This document shows, piece after piece, positions 1-7,838 of a DNA stretch of 19,315 nt. The DNA lies in NCBI GenBank assembly GCA_012520835.1, contig JAAYNN010000087.1, forward strand, positions 1 to 19,315, given 5' to 3'. Position numbers and translations under genes: made by a program. The notes under the pieces are model-generated. The model did no database searches and was not told the DNA's origin. It worked only from the letters and a program-made list of their open reading frames with translations. Within the stretch, counting starts at the first letter, position 1. Every line of letters starts with the position of its first letter. The DNA is from Dehalococcoidales bacterium (lineage in GTDB: Bacteria; Chloroflexota; Dehalococcoidia; Dehalococcoidales; UBA5627).

Positions 1-20
1 AACCCACCCCTTTTTGTTTT
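1..20 (+). terminator. possible 3' half of an upstream terminator
   Basis: The window opens with AACCCACCCC followed directly by TTTTTGTTTT. This looks like the descending arm and U-tract of an intrinsic terminator whose other arm lies outside the window. It abuts the rpsO promoter, as expected if an upstream plus-strand unit ends just before rpsO. The matching arm cannot be seen, so this stays tentative. Confidence 0.3.
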
Positions 21-46
21 ACACCTATACTCAGTTATGTTATAAT
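18..46 (+). promoter_or_regulatory. sigma-70-type promoter for the rpsO operon
   Basis: A -35 box TTTACA (18-23) and a perfect -10 box TATAAT (41-46) are separated by 17 bases. Transcription would start near position 53, giving a leader of only about 27 bases before the TTG start of rpsO. That leaves little room for the structured leader that mediates S15 autoregulation in some bacteria. Confidence 0.75.
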
Positions 47-79
47 TGTTCGTAATTTATGCAATACAGGAGTTAAGAT

Positions 80-343
80 TTGGACAGCCAGACAAAGGCA
101 AATATCATCAATGAGTTCAAGCTTCACGAAGGTGATACCGGCTCGACAGAAGTGCAGATAGCTGTTTTAACTGCCAGAATCAAGCAGTTAACCCGTCATA
201 TGACAGCTAATAAAAATGATAACCACACCAAGCGCAGCCTGCTCACTCTTATCGGACAGAGAAGACGTTTACTCGCCTATCTCAACAAGGAAGATGTAAC
301 CCGCTATAAGAGCCTTATTGAACGACTCGGCTTACGCAAATAG
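80..343 (+). CDS. rpsO: 30S ribosomal protein S15
   Basis: S15 binds the central domain of 16S rRNA early in assembly of the small-subunit platform and forms an intersubunit bridge to 23S rRNA. The 87-residue product is near the usual 88-89 residues and has the family's conserved stretches: the GDTGSTEVQIA segment at about 18-28, the central H-x-x-D-x-H-x-x-R-type region (NDNHTKRSL, 46-54) and the QRRRLLAYL segment at 60-68. The start is TTG, chosen because AGGAG (68-72) lies seven bases upstream and the translated N-terminus matches the family. It is the first gene of a plus-strand operon with pnp 40 bases downstream, a very common bacterial pairing. Confidence 0.97.
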   Translation: MDSQTKANIINEFKLHEGDTGSTEVQIAVLTARIKQLTRHMTANKNDNHTKRSLLTLIGQRRRLLAYLNKEDVTRYKSLIERLGLRK

Positions 344-383
344 TCCTTAAGTAAGTTCTTGTAAAGCAAATAAGGAGAAGCCA

Positions 384-2561
384 TTGACTACATCTCAATC
401 ATTTGAGCGCATTATTTGCGGCAGAAAACTCACTTTAGAAACAGGCAAGCTGGCGTGGCAGGCCGGAGCCGCGGTTACAGTTCGTTACGGAGATACTGTT
501 GTTTTATCGACCGTCTGTGTCGCCCCCAAGGCTAAAGAAGGCACAGACTTTCTCCCGCTGACCGTCGATTACGAGGAAAGAATGTATGCTGCCGGCAAAA
601 TCCCCGGCGGCTTTCTGCGCCGCGAGGGACGCCCCAGCGAAGAGGCTATTCTAACCGACAGGTTGACCGACCGACCGCTGCGCCCGCTTTTACCCAAGGC
701 ATGGCGCCGTGAAATTCAGCTTATTTCTACCGTTCTTGCCGTAGACAAGGAAAACGACCCGAGCATATTATCCGTTATCGGATGCTCGGCGGCGTTGAGT
801 ATATCCTCCGTTCCCTTCGAAGGGCCGGTTGGCGTCGTACATGTCGGCTATATCGACGGCAAACTGGTGGTGAACCCGACAATGGTCGAACTGCAAAACA
901 GCAAGCTGGACCTGGTTATCGCCAGCACTAAAAAAGCCGTTGTCATGATGGAAGCCGGCGCCAACGAGATTTCCGAAGAAATCTTTGCCGAGGCAATAAG
1001 GGTTGGTCACGAAGCCAACCAGGAAATCATTGCCCTGCAGGAAGAAATGGTGCAGGCGGTGGGCAAACAAAAAGAGCCTGTACCCGTTATCGAAATCAGC
1101 GACGAGACCAAAGCAGCGGTTTCTGATTTTATCGGCGACCGCTTGAACCAGGCGTTTACTCTGCCCACCAAGGCGGAGAGAATCGAATCTATCGACCTGT
1201 TGAAAAACGAACTGGTTGAAGCACTGAAAGAAAACCATTCCGAGTTCGATTTACTGGAAGCTTTCGACAAGGAAACCAGGGAGCTCATCAGGGGTCATAT
1301 CCTGAAAAAGGGAGAGCGCGTCAGCGGACGCCGCTTAAACGAGGTTCGCCCGCTCATGTGCGAAGTAGGAGTGCTGCCCCGTGTTCACGGTTCAGCGCTT
1401 TTCTCACGCGGCGAAACCCAGATATTAACCGTTACCACGCTGGGGCCTATCAAGAAAGAACAGCAGATTGACGGACTGGGATTCGACGAACCCAAGAGAT
1501 ATATCCACCATTACAATTTCCCGCCCTTCTCTACCGGAGAAGCCAGGCGCGCCGGGGTTACCGGCAGGCGTGAATACGGGCATGGCGCACTGGCAGAGCG
1601 CGCCCTGTTGCCTGTAGTGCCGCTGGGCGATGATTTCCCATACACGTTAAGACTGGTATCGGAAGCCCTGAGCTCCAACGGCAGCACCTCTATGGCAAGC
1701 TGCTGCGCATCCACCATGTCGTTAATGGATGCCGGCATCAAAATCAAAGCGCCGGTTGCCGGTATTTCCATCGGACTGGTTACCGGCGAGGGTGACGAAT
1801 ATGCACTGCTGACCGATATCGAAGGCATCGAAGACAACTACGGAGATATGGATTTCAAGGTCGCCGGCACCGAGGCAGGCATCACCGCCGTTCAGCTGGA
1901 TATCAAACCCCAGGGCATCAGCGCCGACATATTGATTGATGCACTCGGACAGGCGCGCGAAGCGCGTATGTTCATACTGGATAAAATGCTGCAAACCATC
2001 AGCGAGAGCAACCCGGAACTGAGCCCGTATGCACCGCGCATGTATAAGGTTGCCATACCGTCCGATAAGATCGGAACAGTCATCGGCCCGGGCGGCAAGA
2101 CGATTCGTTCCATTGTCGATGAAAGCAAAGCCACCGTCGATATCAACAACGAAGGCATCGCTATTATCGGTTCTGCCGATGAGGCCTCCGCCAGAAAAGC
2201 GATGGATATGATCGACGCCCTGATAAGGGATGTCGAGGTCGGTGTAATTTATACCGGAAAAGTAACCCGCATTATGAATTTCGGCGCTTTTGTAGAAGTG
2301 CTTCCCGGCAAGGAAGGCATGGTTCATATCAGCGAATTGGCTGATTATCGCGTGGATAAAGTTGAGGATGTGGTTAAAGTAGGCGATGAAATAACGGTTA
2401 AAGTGACGGAAATCGATAATCAGGGCAGGGTAAATCTGTCCAGGAGGGCTGCTTTTTCCAATGCATCGGAAACACCCCGGGACAGACAACCGCGCAGAAG
2501 AGATAATCCCAGCCGTCCGCCGCGCCGCTCGAACCCTCCGCAGAATAAACGCCGATTCTAG
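384..2561 (+). CDS. pnp: polyribonucleotide nucleotidyltransferase (PNPase)
   Basis: PNPase degrades RNA 3' to 5' by phosphorolysis and can also add tails. The 725-residue protein has the full order: a first RNase PH domain (about 10-145), a helical linker domain (about 150-300), a second, catalytic RNase PH domain (about 320-545), a KH domain (about 553-613, GPGG loop at 568-571) and an S1 domain (about 618-687). Candidate catalytic residues by comparison with E. coli are D484, D490 and K492 in the DNYGDMDFK segment. The tail after residue 695 is rich in Arg, Pro and Asn and probably disordered. The start is TTG with AAGGAG (372-377) upstream. The stop is TAG, 19 bases before dapB, so transcription with the lysine genes is likely. 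Confidence 0.98.
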   Translation: MTTSQSFERIICGRKLTLETGKLAWQAGAAVTVRYGDTVVLSTVCVAPKAKEGTDFLPLTVDYEERMYAAGKIPGGFLRREGRPSEEAILTDRLTDRPLRPLLPKAWRREIQLISTVLAVDKENDPSILSVIGCSAALSISSVPFEGPVGVVHVGYIDGKLVVNPTMVELQNSKLDLVIASTKKAVVMMEAGANEISEEIFAEAIRVGHEANQEIIALQEEMVQAVGKQKEPVPVIEISDETKAAVSDFIGDRLNQAFTLPTKAERIESIDLLKNELVEALKENHSEFDLLEAFDKETRELIRGHILKKGERVSGRRLNEVRPLMCEVGVLPRVHGSALFSRGETQILTVTTLGPIKKEQQIDGLGFDEPKRYIHHYNFPPFSTGEARRAGVTGRREYGHGALAERALLPVVPLGDDFPYTLRLVSEALSSNGSTSMASCCASTMSLMDAGIKIKAPVAGISIGLVTGEGDEYALLTDIEGIEDNYGDMDFKVAGTEAGITAVQLDIKPQGISADILIDALGQAREARMFILDKMLQTISESNPELSPYAPRMYKVAIPSDKIGTVIGPGGKTIRSIVDESKATVDINNEGIAIIGSADEASARKAMDMIDALIRDVEVGVIYTGKVTRIMNFGAFVEVLPGKEGMVHISELADYRVDKVEDVVKVGDEITVKVTEIDNQGRVNLSRRAAFSNASETPRDRQPRRRDNPSRPPRRSNPPQNKRRF

Positions 2562-2580
2562 TATCAAAGGGAGTGTTGAC

Positions 2581-3375
2581 ATGGCACCGATACGCGTAGC
2601 AGTTATTGGCGCTTCCGGCAGAGTGGGACATGAAGTGGTTAAGGCAGTCTGCCTTGACCCTGAAACCCAGCTTGTAGGAGCGGTGGAATCTAAAACTCCG
2701 GTCGATTACCTGGTTCTCCCTGACGGCTTCAGAACAGTGCCCTTTTCATCCGACCTCGAGCAGATTATCCTCAGATGCCATCCGGAAGTGCTGGTGGATT
2801 TTACCGTTGCCCCGGTCACCGTACCCGCCGCCATGATAGCATTGAAGCATAAAGTTAATCTGGTCATCGGCACCACCGGCTTGAAACAGGATGAAATGAC
2901 CCAGATTGACAATCTGGCGAAAGAACAGGGCGTCGGCGTGGTATTAGCCCCCAACTTCGCCCTCGGGGCTATAATCATGACCCACCTTTCAAAGATTGCA
3001 GCAAAGTACTTCGACTATGCCGAGATCATCGAGCTGCATCACCACCTGAAAGTAGATGCACCTTCGGGGACATCGATTAAAACTGCCATGGCAATTGCCG
3101 AAGGCAGAAACGGAAAGCCGGCCGGGCATATGCCCGAGCAGAAAGACACTGAAAGCCGCGGCAAGATGGTAAACGGCGTCCCCATTCACAGCGTGCGCCT
3201 GCCGGGAATACTGGCAAGACAGGAAGTCAGGTTTGGCACTGCCGGACAAACACTCAGTATTATTCATGATACCACCAGCAGGGAATGTTATATGCCGGGG
3301 GTATTATTGGCAATTAAAGAAGTAATTAACCGCAAGGGGCTGATCTTCGGGCTGGATACCCTGCTGGGATTGTAG
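2581..3375 (+). CDS. dapB: 4-hydroxy-tetrahydrodipicolinate reductase
   Basis: DapB reduces the DapA product to tetrahydrodipicolinate with NAD(P)H in diaminopimelate/lysine synthesis. The 264-residue protein is normal length. The dinucleotide-binding loop GASGRVG is at 10-16, GTTG at 97-100, and the signature ELHHHLKVDAPSGT at 151-164 supplies H153 and K157, equivalent to the E. coli catalytic His159/Lys163 pair. The frame is open upstream into pnp, but the ATG at 2581 is preferred because AAAGGGAG (2566-2573) sits upstream and the Rossmann fold begins at residue 4. It lies 19 bases after pnp and 8 before asd. The order dapB-asd-dapA gives three linked steps of one pathway. Confidence 0.97.
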   Translation: MAPIRVAVIGASGRVGHEVVKAVCLDPETQLVGAVESKTPVDYLVLPDGFRTVPFSSDLEQIILRCHPEVLVDFTVAPVTVPAAMIALKHKVNLVIGTTGLKQDEMTQIDNLAKEQGVGVVLAPNFALGAIIMTHLSKIAAKYFDYAEIIELHHHLKVDAPSGTSIKTAMAIAEGRNGKPAGHMPEQKDTESRGKMVNGVPIHSVRLPGILARQEVRFGTAGQTLSIIHDTTSRECYMPGVLLAIKEVINRKGLIFGLDTLLGL

Positions 3376-3383
3376 GAGGCATA

Positions 3384-4412
3384 ATGAAAGCTTATCGGGT
3401 AGCAATTGTAGGCGCGACAGGCATGGTCGGACAGGAATTTATAAAAGTACTGGAACAGCGCAATTTCCCGGTAGAATCGCTGGATTTGCTGGCATCCGAC
3501 CGCTCGGCGGGTAAAAAACTGTATTTCAACCACCGGGAAATCGAGGTCAAGGAAACCACCCCCGAGTCGTTCAAGGGCATCGACATTGCCCTGTTTTCAG
3601 CCGGCGCCGATATCAGCCGCTACTTTGCACCGCTTGCCGTACAGACCGGAGCGGCAGTAGTCGATAACAGCTCGGCATGGAGAATGGACCCCAAAGTGCC
3701 TCTGGTAGTCCCCGAAATAAACGTGGAAGATATCAAGAAGCATAAGGGGATTATCGCCAATCCCAACTGCTCGACCATACAGATGGTGGTGCCCTTATAT
3801 CCCCTGCACAAAACAAATCCCATAAAGAGGATTATTGCCAGCACCTACCAATCGGTATCGGGTACCGGTATTGCAGCCATGGACGAACTGACAAATCAAA
3901 CGAAGCAGGTCTTGAACGGACAGACGGTTGTTCCCCACGTCTATTCACACCAGATAGCGTTTAATGTGTTGCCGGAAATAGACGTTTTTCTGGATAACGC
4001 CTATACCAGAGAAGAATGGAAAATGGTGGAAGAAACCAGGAAAATCATGCACGATGATAATATCGCCGTGTCGGCCACATGTGTGCGCGTGCCGGTGTTT
4101 ATCGGGCATAGCGAAGCGGTCACCGTCGAATTTACAAATTCGATATCGCCGGACGAAGCCAGGCGCATTTTATCGCAGTCACCCGGTGTGAAACTGATGG
4201 ACGACCCCGCCATCAGCCTCTATCCGCAGGCTTACTCGGCGGCAGGAACAGATGATGTCTATGTCGGGCGCATCCGCCGTGATGTTTCTCACTCGAATAG
4301 CCTGGTGATGTGGATTGTGGCCGATAATATCAGAAAGGGAGCTGCTCTGAACTCGGTGCAAATCGCCGAAGAGATGATAAAGAGGGATTGGCTCCGTCCC
4401 AGCGGAGGCTAG
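3384..4412 (+). CDS. asd: aspartate-semialdehyde dehydrogenase
   Basis: Asd converts aspartyl phosphate to aspartate semialdehyde with NADPH, the branch point to lysine/DAP, threonine and methionine. The 342-residue protein has an N-terminal NADP loop GATGMVG (10-16), the catalytic cysteine in NPNCST (C129), and downstream R235 and H242 in the RVPVFIGHSEAV segment, which match the substrate-binding Arg and catalytic His of the family. The ATG start follows TAGGAGG (3373-3379), which overlaps the dapB stop. The stop is three bases before dapA. Length and motifs are those of the common bacterial Asd rather than of the related N-acetyl-glutamyl-phosphate reductase. Confidence 0.97.
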   Translation: MKAYRVAIVGATGMVGQEFIKVLEQRNFPVESLDLLASDRSAGKKLYFNHREIEVKETTPESFKGIDIALFSAGADISRYFAPLAVQTGAAVVDNSSAWRMDPKVPLVVPEINVEDIKKHKGIIANPNCSTIQMVVPLYPLHKTNPIKRIIASTYQSVSGTGIAAMDELTNQTKQVLNGQTVVPHVYSHQIAFNVLPEIDVFLDNAYTREEWKMVEETRKIMHDDNIAVSATCVRVPVFIGHSEAVTVEFTNSISPDEARRILSQSPGVKLMDDPAISLYPQAYSAAGTDDVYVGRIRRDVSHSNSLVMWIVADNIRKGAALNSVQIAEEMIKRDWLRPSGG

Positions 4413-4415
4413 ATT

Positions 4416-5312
4416 ATGAATAGAAAACCGGGAAGACTTTTAACAGCCATGGTGACGCCGTTTAAAGAAGACGGTTCGGTTGATTATGAGCAGGCCAAAA
4501 AACTGGCGCTTGCTTTGCTTGCCTCCGGAAGCGACGGGCTGGTGGTCGTAGGCACAACCGGCGAATCGCCGACGCTTCTCCGCGAAGAAGAATTGCAGCT
4601 TTTCAGGGAAATCAAGGCAGTTGTCGGAGACAAGGGCTCGGTTATTGCCGGCACCGGCAGCAACAGCACCCGGGAAGCCATTGAAACCACTCAGCAAGCG
4701 GAAGAGTGCGGTGTCGACGGCTGTCTGCTGGTCGTACCCTACTATAACAAACCGACGCAGGACGGCTTATACCGCCATTTCAAAGCCATTGCCGAAAGCA
4801 CCAAACTGCCCTGCATCCTTTATAATGTACCATCGAGAACCGTAGCCAGCCTTTCGGCGGATACTGCTATAAAACTCAGCAAAATCGATAATATCATCGG
4901 TATCAAGGAAGCCAGCGGCAACTTGAACGAAATCAGCCGTATTATTGAAAATACCGATGATGACTTCCTGGTGTGGAGCGGCAACGACAATGATACTCTG
5001 CCGATACTGGCGCTTGGCGGCTACGGGGTAATCAGCGTCGCCTCGAATATCATCGGCAAGCAGATACATGAAATAATAGATAGTTTTGTGGCCGGAGATA
5101 CGGACAAAGCAGCTAAGATGCATCGCCGTTTAGTTCCGCTGATCGACGTGCTTTTTAAAGTTGCCAACCCGATACCGATCAAGTATGCCATGAACCAAAT
5201 CGGCTTCCGTGTAGGCAGCCCGCGCCCGCCTCTGTACGAACCGGACGAAGCTACCGCCAACCTGATTAAAGAAACGCTCAAAAAGTACAGGACGGACTTG
5301 CCGGTTAAATAG
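4416..5312 (+). CDS. dapA: 4-hydroxy-tetrahydrodipicolinate synthase
   Basis: DapA condenses pyruvate with aspartate semialdehyde, the first committed step of DAP/lysine synthesis. The 298-residue TIM-barrel protein shows GTTGESPTL from residue 46 (T47/T48 of the catalytic triad region), YNVPSRT with Y136 and R141, and the Schiff-base lysine K164 in GIKEASGN. These correspond to E. coli T44/T45, Y133, R138 and K161. The ATG start follows CGGAGG (4403-4408) inside the end of asd. It is the last gene of the operon: its TAG stop is followed after 18 bases by a large hairpin with a U-tract. Other members of this aldolase superfamily are less likely because dapB and asd are adjacent. Confidence 0.98.
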   Translation: MNRKPGRLLTAMVTPFKEDGSVDYEQAKKLALALLASGSDGLVVVGTTGESPTLLREEELQLFREIKAVVGDKGSVIAGTGSNSTREAIETTQQAEECGVDGCLLVVPYYNKPTQDGLYRHFKAIAESTKLPCILYNVPSRTVASLSADTAIKLSKIDNIIGIKEASGNLNEISRIIENTDDDFLVWSGNDNDTLPILALGGYGVISVASNIIGKQIHEIIDSFVAGDTDKAAKMHRRLVPLIDVLFKVANPIPIKYAMNQIGFRVGSPRPPLYEPDEATANLIKETLKKYRTDLPVK

Positions 5313-5330
5313 CATAAAGCAATAAAGTTA

Positions 5331-5408
5331 AAAATCCGCTCACCCTCTCGGCCTGAAGCGATAGAGCAGGAGAGTTTATGGAAGGGTTTACAGAGCGGAT
5401 TTTTTATT
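5331..5408. terminator. large, probably bidirectional terminator between convergent operons
   Basis: AAAATCCGCTC (5331-5341) pairs perfectly with GAGCGGATTTT (5393-5403), an 11-bp stem, and is followed on the plus strand by a T-rich run (5400-5408). The complementary strand also has a U-rich flank, so it can stop both the dapA operon and the leftward glycosyltransferase transcript. The 51-base interior is long for a terminator loop but can fold further: CTCTC (5345-5349) with GAGAG (5370-5374), or ACCCT (5342-5346) with AGGGT (5383-5387). Confidence 0.7.
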
Positions 5409-5432
5409 CTAATCAGCCGCCGTTATGGTTCG

Positions 5433-5450
5433 ATCCCGACCTGTCGGGAT
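5433..5450. repeat. short palindrome, candidate dispersed repeat
   Basis: ATCCCGACCTGTCGGGAT is a perfect inverted repeat with 8-base arms and a two-base centre; in RNA it would more realistically be a 7-bp stem with a CCTG loop. It lies outside any gene, just past the dapA terminator, with two other palindromic elements close by. No strong U-tract follows, so a repeat is more likely than a terminator. Confidence 0.55.
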
Positions 5451-5453
5451 TTC

Positions 5454-5470
5454 GTTCCGAACTGCGGAAC
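5454..5470. repeat. short inverted repeat
   Basis: GTTCCG (5454-5459) and CGGAAC (5465-5470) form a 6-bp stem with loop AACTG, four bases after the previous palindrome. The pair looks like part of a composite intergenic repeat. It is short, and its significance depends on finding further genomic copies. Confidence 0.4.
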
Positions 5471-5506
5471 TCAACAGCCTTCGATAATGCTCTGATAATA
5501 TCCGCG

Positions 5507-5536
5507 CATCCTGAGCTTGTCGAAGGACACGAACGG
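5507..5536. repeat. copy of a widespread intergenic repeat (TCCTGAGCTTGTCGAAGGA core)
   Basis: The core TCCTGAGCTTGTCGAAGGA (5509-5527) is followed by CACGAACGG. From memory, this core flanked by CGTTCG-type arms recurs between genes in many unrelated bacterial genomes, including Chloroflexota. Here the right arm is present while the left arm (CCGCGCA) is degenerate. The function of the family is not known to me. It lies in the non-coding gap between the two convergent operons. Confidence 0.5.
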
Positions 5537-5603
5537 CTTTATACTTTCCACACCGCCCAAGATGCTTCATCTTAATGAGGGTTAAAATAGTATCTCATCC
5601 GAT

Positions 5604-7289
5604 TCAGGGCATTATGTTAACTTTATACACCCTGTAATCCCCGAAATCCTTCTCCAGCGTGCACCAGTCGGCGCCATTTTCATATAAATCAGGGTAATAT
5701 CTATTGATGGCATCGGCAGCCCCTATTTCCGGGTCGACAAGCAGAATATACTGGACATCGAATTCCGCCGGGCTTTCGATTGCCCCATAAAATGTATAAC
5801 TGCATGATGTAATCACCTTATCGGGAGAATCCATATTCATAATCACATACCAGGTATAATAAGAATCCATTAAAAACACCGCATTGGCATGATGCTCATC
5901 GATATAAGCCGCTATATCAATCTGCATATCGAGGTTGCTGCTGCCCGATTTCATAAAATAGGTGCTGTATTCTTCCCCTGCAACTTCCGGGTTTTTAAGG
6001 GGAATTCCGACAGATACGGCGCTGAAAACAAGAGCCAGACAGCATAAAACTATCGCAACTGGTTTAAACAACGGAGCCCTATCCTTCATCTCGCGCAGTT
6101 CGAAAGGCAGCCAGGCAACAGCAATCAGCAACGGATAGACAAAGAAACGCAGCCAGCCAAAGGAAGCGCCCCTCAGCAGCATAAATGATTCAAAGGCGGG
6201 AATAGATAAAACCAGCACCAGGAACATCAGGGTTTCCCACCTGAAAAGGCTTCGATTTATAAGCCTGATAAACAGGATTACTATGGTCAACGGAATAAAA
6301 TAAACCGACATCTTCAAGGCATAGAGCAAAACGCCGGGGATATTCCATTGCAATAATAGCATATCTGCACCCAGGTTGGCACTGGTATAAGCTTCGTTGG
6401 AATACGCAGACGTTAAGAAATACAATGGGTCTCCCATAATAATCCAGTTCAGTAAAATCCATAAAATAATACAACTCACCAGCGGCATGAAAATGACGAG
6501 TACGGTGCCCTCGAAATAACCCCAGGCTGATTTAACTGATCCTAATTGACTCCGCTTCTTAAACATAAAGAAACAGACCGCCAGGAAAACAGCCGCCGCA
6601 AAAGGGATCGCCTCATAGCGGATTAAAAACGCCGACGCCAGTGCCACCCCTACCCAAAAAAGGTGGAACGGCACTTCGTCATATGTCCACTGAACCAACT
6701 GCGTCGTTGCCAGCACCAGAAAGAAGATGAACATCACTTCGCTCATCCCGTTGAATCCGTAGATGAAGATAAACGGATTGAATGCATAAAGAGCGGTCAG
6801 TAACAGGGATAGCCCTACAGGGACATTGAAACGGATACAGTTGTTGTAAATGAGAACGGCAGTACCGGCGGCAAACAGTGAAGTTACGATAACACCGGCC
6901 AGCGCCGCCGTAGCCAAAGGTTTAAAAAACGGCACGAGCCACATAAACGGAAGCTCCATCAGGCTGGGGAGCGGATTCCAGATAAAACCAATGGATGCCA
7001 GATGCGGCGGTTGAATATAAAGCACAAAAAAAGCGTTGGCTACCCTTGAAGCGGCATCCCCCATAATCATGCCGTTGAGATAGTTAAAATAATACCCTGC
7101 CGCCAACTCGCAAACTAATACCACGCAGAAAATTATCCAGCCGTGTTTTTTGGTGCTCTTTTTAGCAGTTAAAGTTTTATCAGGGAGCGGTTCCCTTCGC
7201 ATGATAAGAAGCAAAGCCAGTACGACCAGCCCCATAATCAATATCATGCCTGCGCCCAAAATCGCTATCAGGTTTACTGTCGTCCACAT
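5604..7289 (-). CDS. GT-C type integral membrane glycosyltransferase (GT39/ArnT-like)
   Basis: This is a 561-residue membrane protein with roughly ten or more hydrophobic segments over residues 5-430 and a soluble C-terminal domain (about 440-561) that ends the protein, presumably extracytoplasmic. The first large loop holds an acidic GDAASR segment (D78) followed by the Pro-rich HLASIGFIWNPLPSLMELP region. This resembles the catalytic first loop of lipid-phosphate-sugar-dependent GT-C transferases such as the protein mannosyltransferase and ArnT families. MSE (182-184) and RYE (224-226) are further polar positions within membrane segments. ATG is the start; GGGGAG lies about 10 bases upstream, inside the end of the preceding gene, with only 3 bases between stop and start. 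It is probably an envelope glycan transferase partnered with the broken family-2 gene upstream. Donor and acceptor cannot be deduced. Confidence 0.85.
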   Translation of the reverse strand: MWTTVNLIAILGAGMILIMGLVVLALLLIMRREPLPDKTLTAKKSTKKHGWIIFCVVLVCELAAGYYFNYLNGMIMGDAASRVANAFFVLYIQPPHLASIGFIWNPLPSLMELPFMWLVPFFKPLATAALAGVIVTSLFAAGTAVLIYNNCIRFNVPVGLSLLLTALYAFNPFIFIYGFNGMSEVMFIFFLVLATTQLVQWTYDEVPFHLFWVGVALASAFLIRYEAIPFAAAVFLAVCFFMFKKRSQLGSVKSAWGYFEGTVLVIFMPLVSCIILWILLNWIIMGDPLYFLTSAYSNEAYTSANLGADMLLLQWNIPGVLLYALKMSVYFIPLTIVILFIRLINRSLFRWETLMFLVLVLSIPAFESFMLLRGASFGWLRFFVYPLLIAVAWLPFELREMKDRAPLFKPVAIVLCCLALVFSAVSVGIPLKNPEVAGEEYSTYFMKSGSSNLDMQIDIAAYIDEHHANAVFLMDSYYTWYVIMNMDSPDKVITSCSYTFYGAIESPAEFDVQYILLVDPEIGAADAINRYYPDLYENGADWCTLEKDFGDYRVYKVNIMP

Positions 7290-7292
7290 AGC

Positions 7293-7670
7293 TTAAAAGC
7301 TCCCCTTTTTCGACTCATCTCCCCAATCTACCATCAGGTCGTACTTATCGCCGTGCAGGCCATGTTCGGTTTTTTCCCAATGTGTAGGTTTGAATATCAA
7401 TTGCCACAGGGATTTGAACGAAGCCAGGCTCATCAGCAGCCAGTATACAGGCGTCAGCAGGGCATACTTTATATTTTCATATGAAAACGGCAGTTGTATG
7501 CTGCGGTCGTAGCCGCTGCGGCGTAATTCATCACTCAGCACCCAGTACACACCGACCACGTTGGAATAGATGAAAAAGAAGTTGCCCACGATAAGCAGGA
7601 ATAACGCCGCATAATAAATAGCGCTGGGGAAAAGCATCTCTATCCAGACAGCTTTAGTGGTAAACCACAA
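7293..7670 (-). CDS. C-terminal fragment: membrane helices of the GT2 gene
   Basis: This is the 125-residue tail of the interrupted glycosyltransferase. It contains two or three hydrophobic helices (about 12-45 and 68-92) and ends in the segment KPTHWEKTEHGL, which is typical of the C-terminus of processive cellulose-synthase-like GT2 enzymes. The apparent first codon is a TTG that encodes Leu within a membrane helix of the full-length frame, so it is not a natural start. The frame continues upstream through GFQVTVFGTFFLPLLNP to the TAG at 7745-7743. Independent expression is unlikely. Confidence 0.3.
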   Translation of the reverse strand: MWFTTKAVWIEMLFPSAIYYAALFLLIVGNFFFIYSNVVGVYWVLSDELRRSGYDRSIQLPFSYENIKYALLTPVYWLLMSLASFKSLWQLIFKPTHWEKTEHGLHGDKYDLMVDWGDESKKGSF

Positions 7671-7838
7671 AATCAGCAGCGTCCATAAAATAGGATTCAG
7701 CAGCGGCAGGAAAAAAGTACCAAAGACGGTTACCTGGAATCCCTAGAAACTCTTAAATCCCAGTTCCCTGAGCAATCTGAAAGGATTGCGCATGTGCACC
7801 AGCCATGTCTGCATATAACCTTTCAGCCATCTCGAACG

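Noticed and set aside
2461..2580. N-terminal extension of dapB into pnp
   Set aside because: The upstream open frame overlaps the pnp tail, encodes Arg-rich non-family sequence, and the ATG at 2581 has a proper ribosome binding site and the canonical N-terminus.
1722..2582. Long minus-strand ORF (286 codons) opposite pnp
   Set aside because: It is fully antisense to the conserved catalytic, KH and S1 parts of PNPase, has no recognisable motif and is a codon-bias shadow.
5378..5575. 65-codon plus-strand ORF after dapA
   Set aside because: It begins inside the terminator hairpin and runs across three palindromic repeats; its translation shows no protein-like pattern or ribosome binding site.
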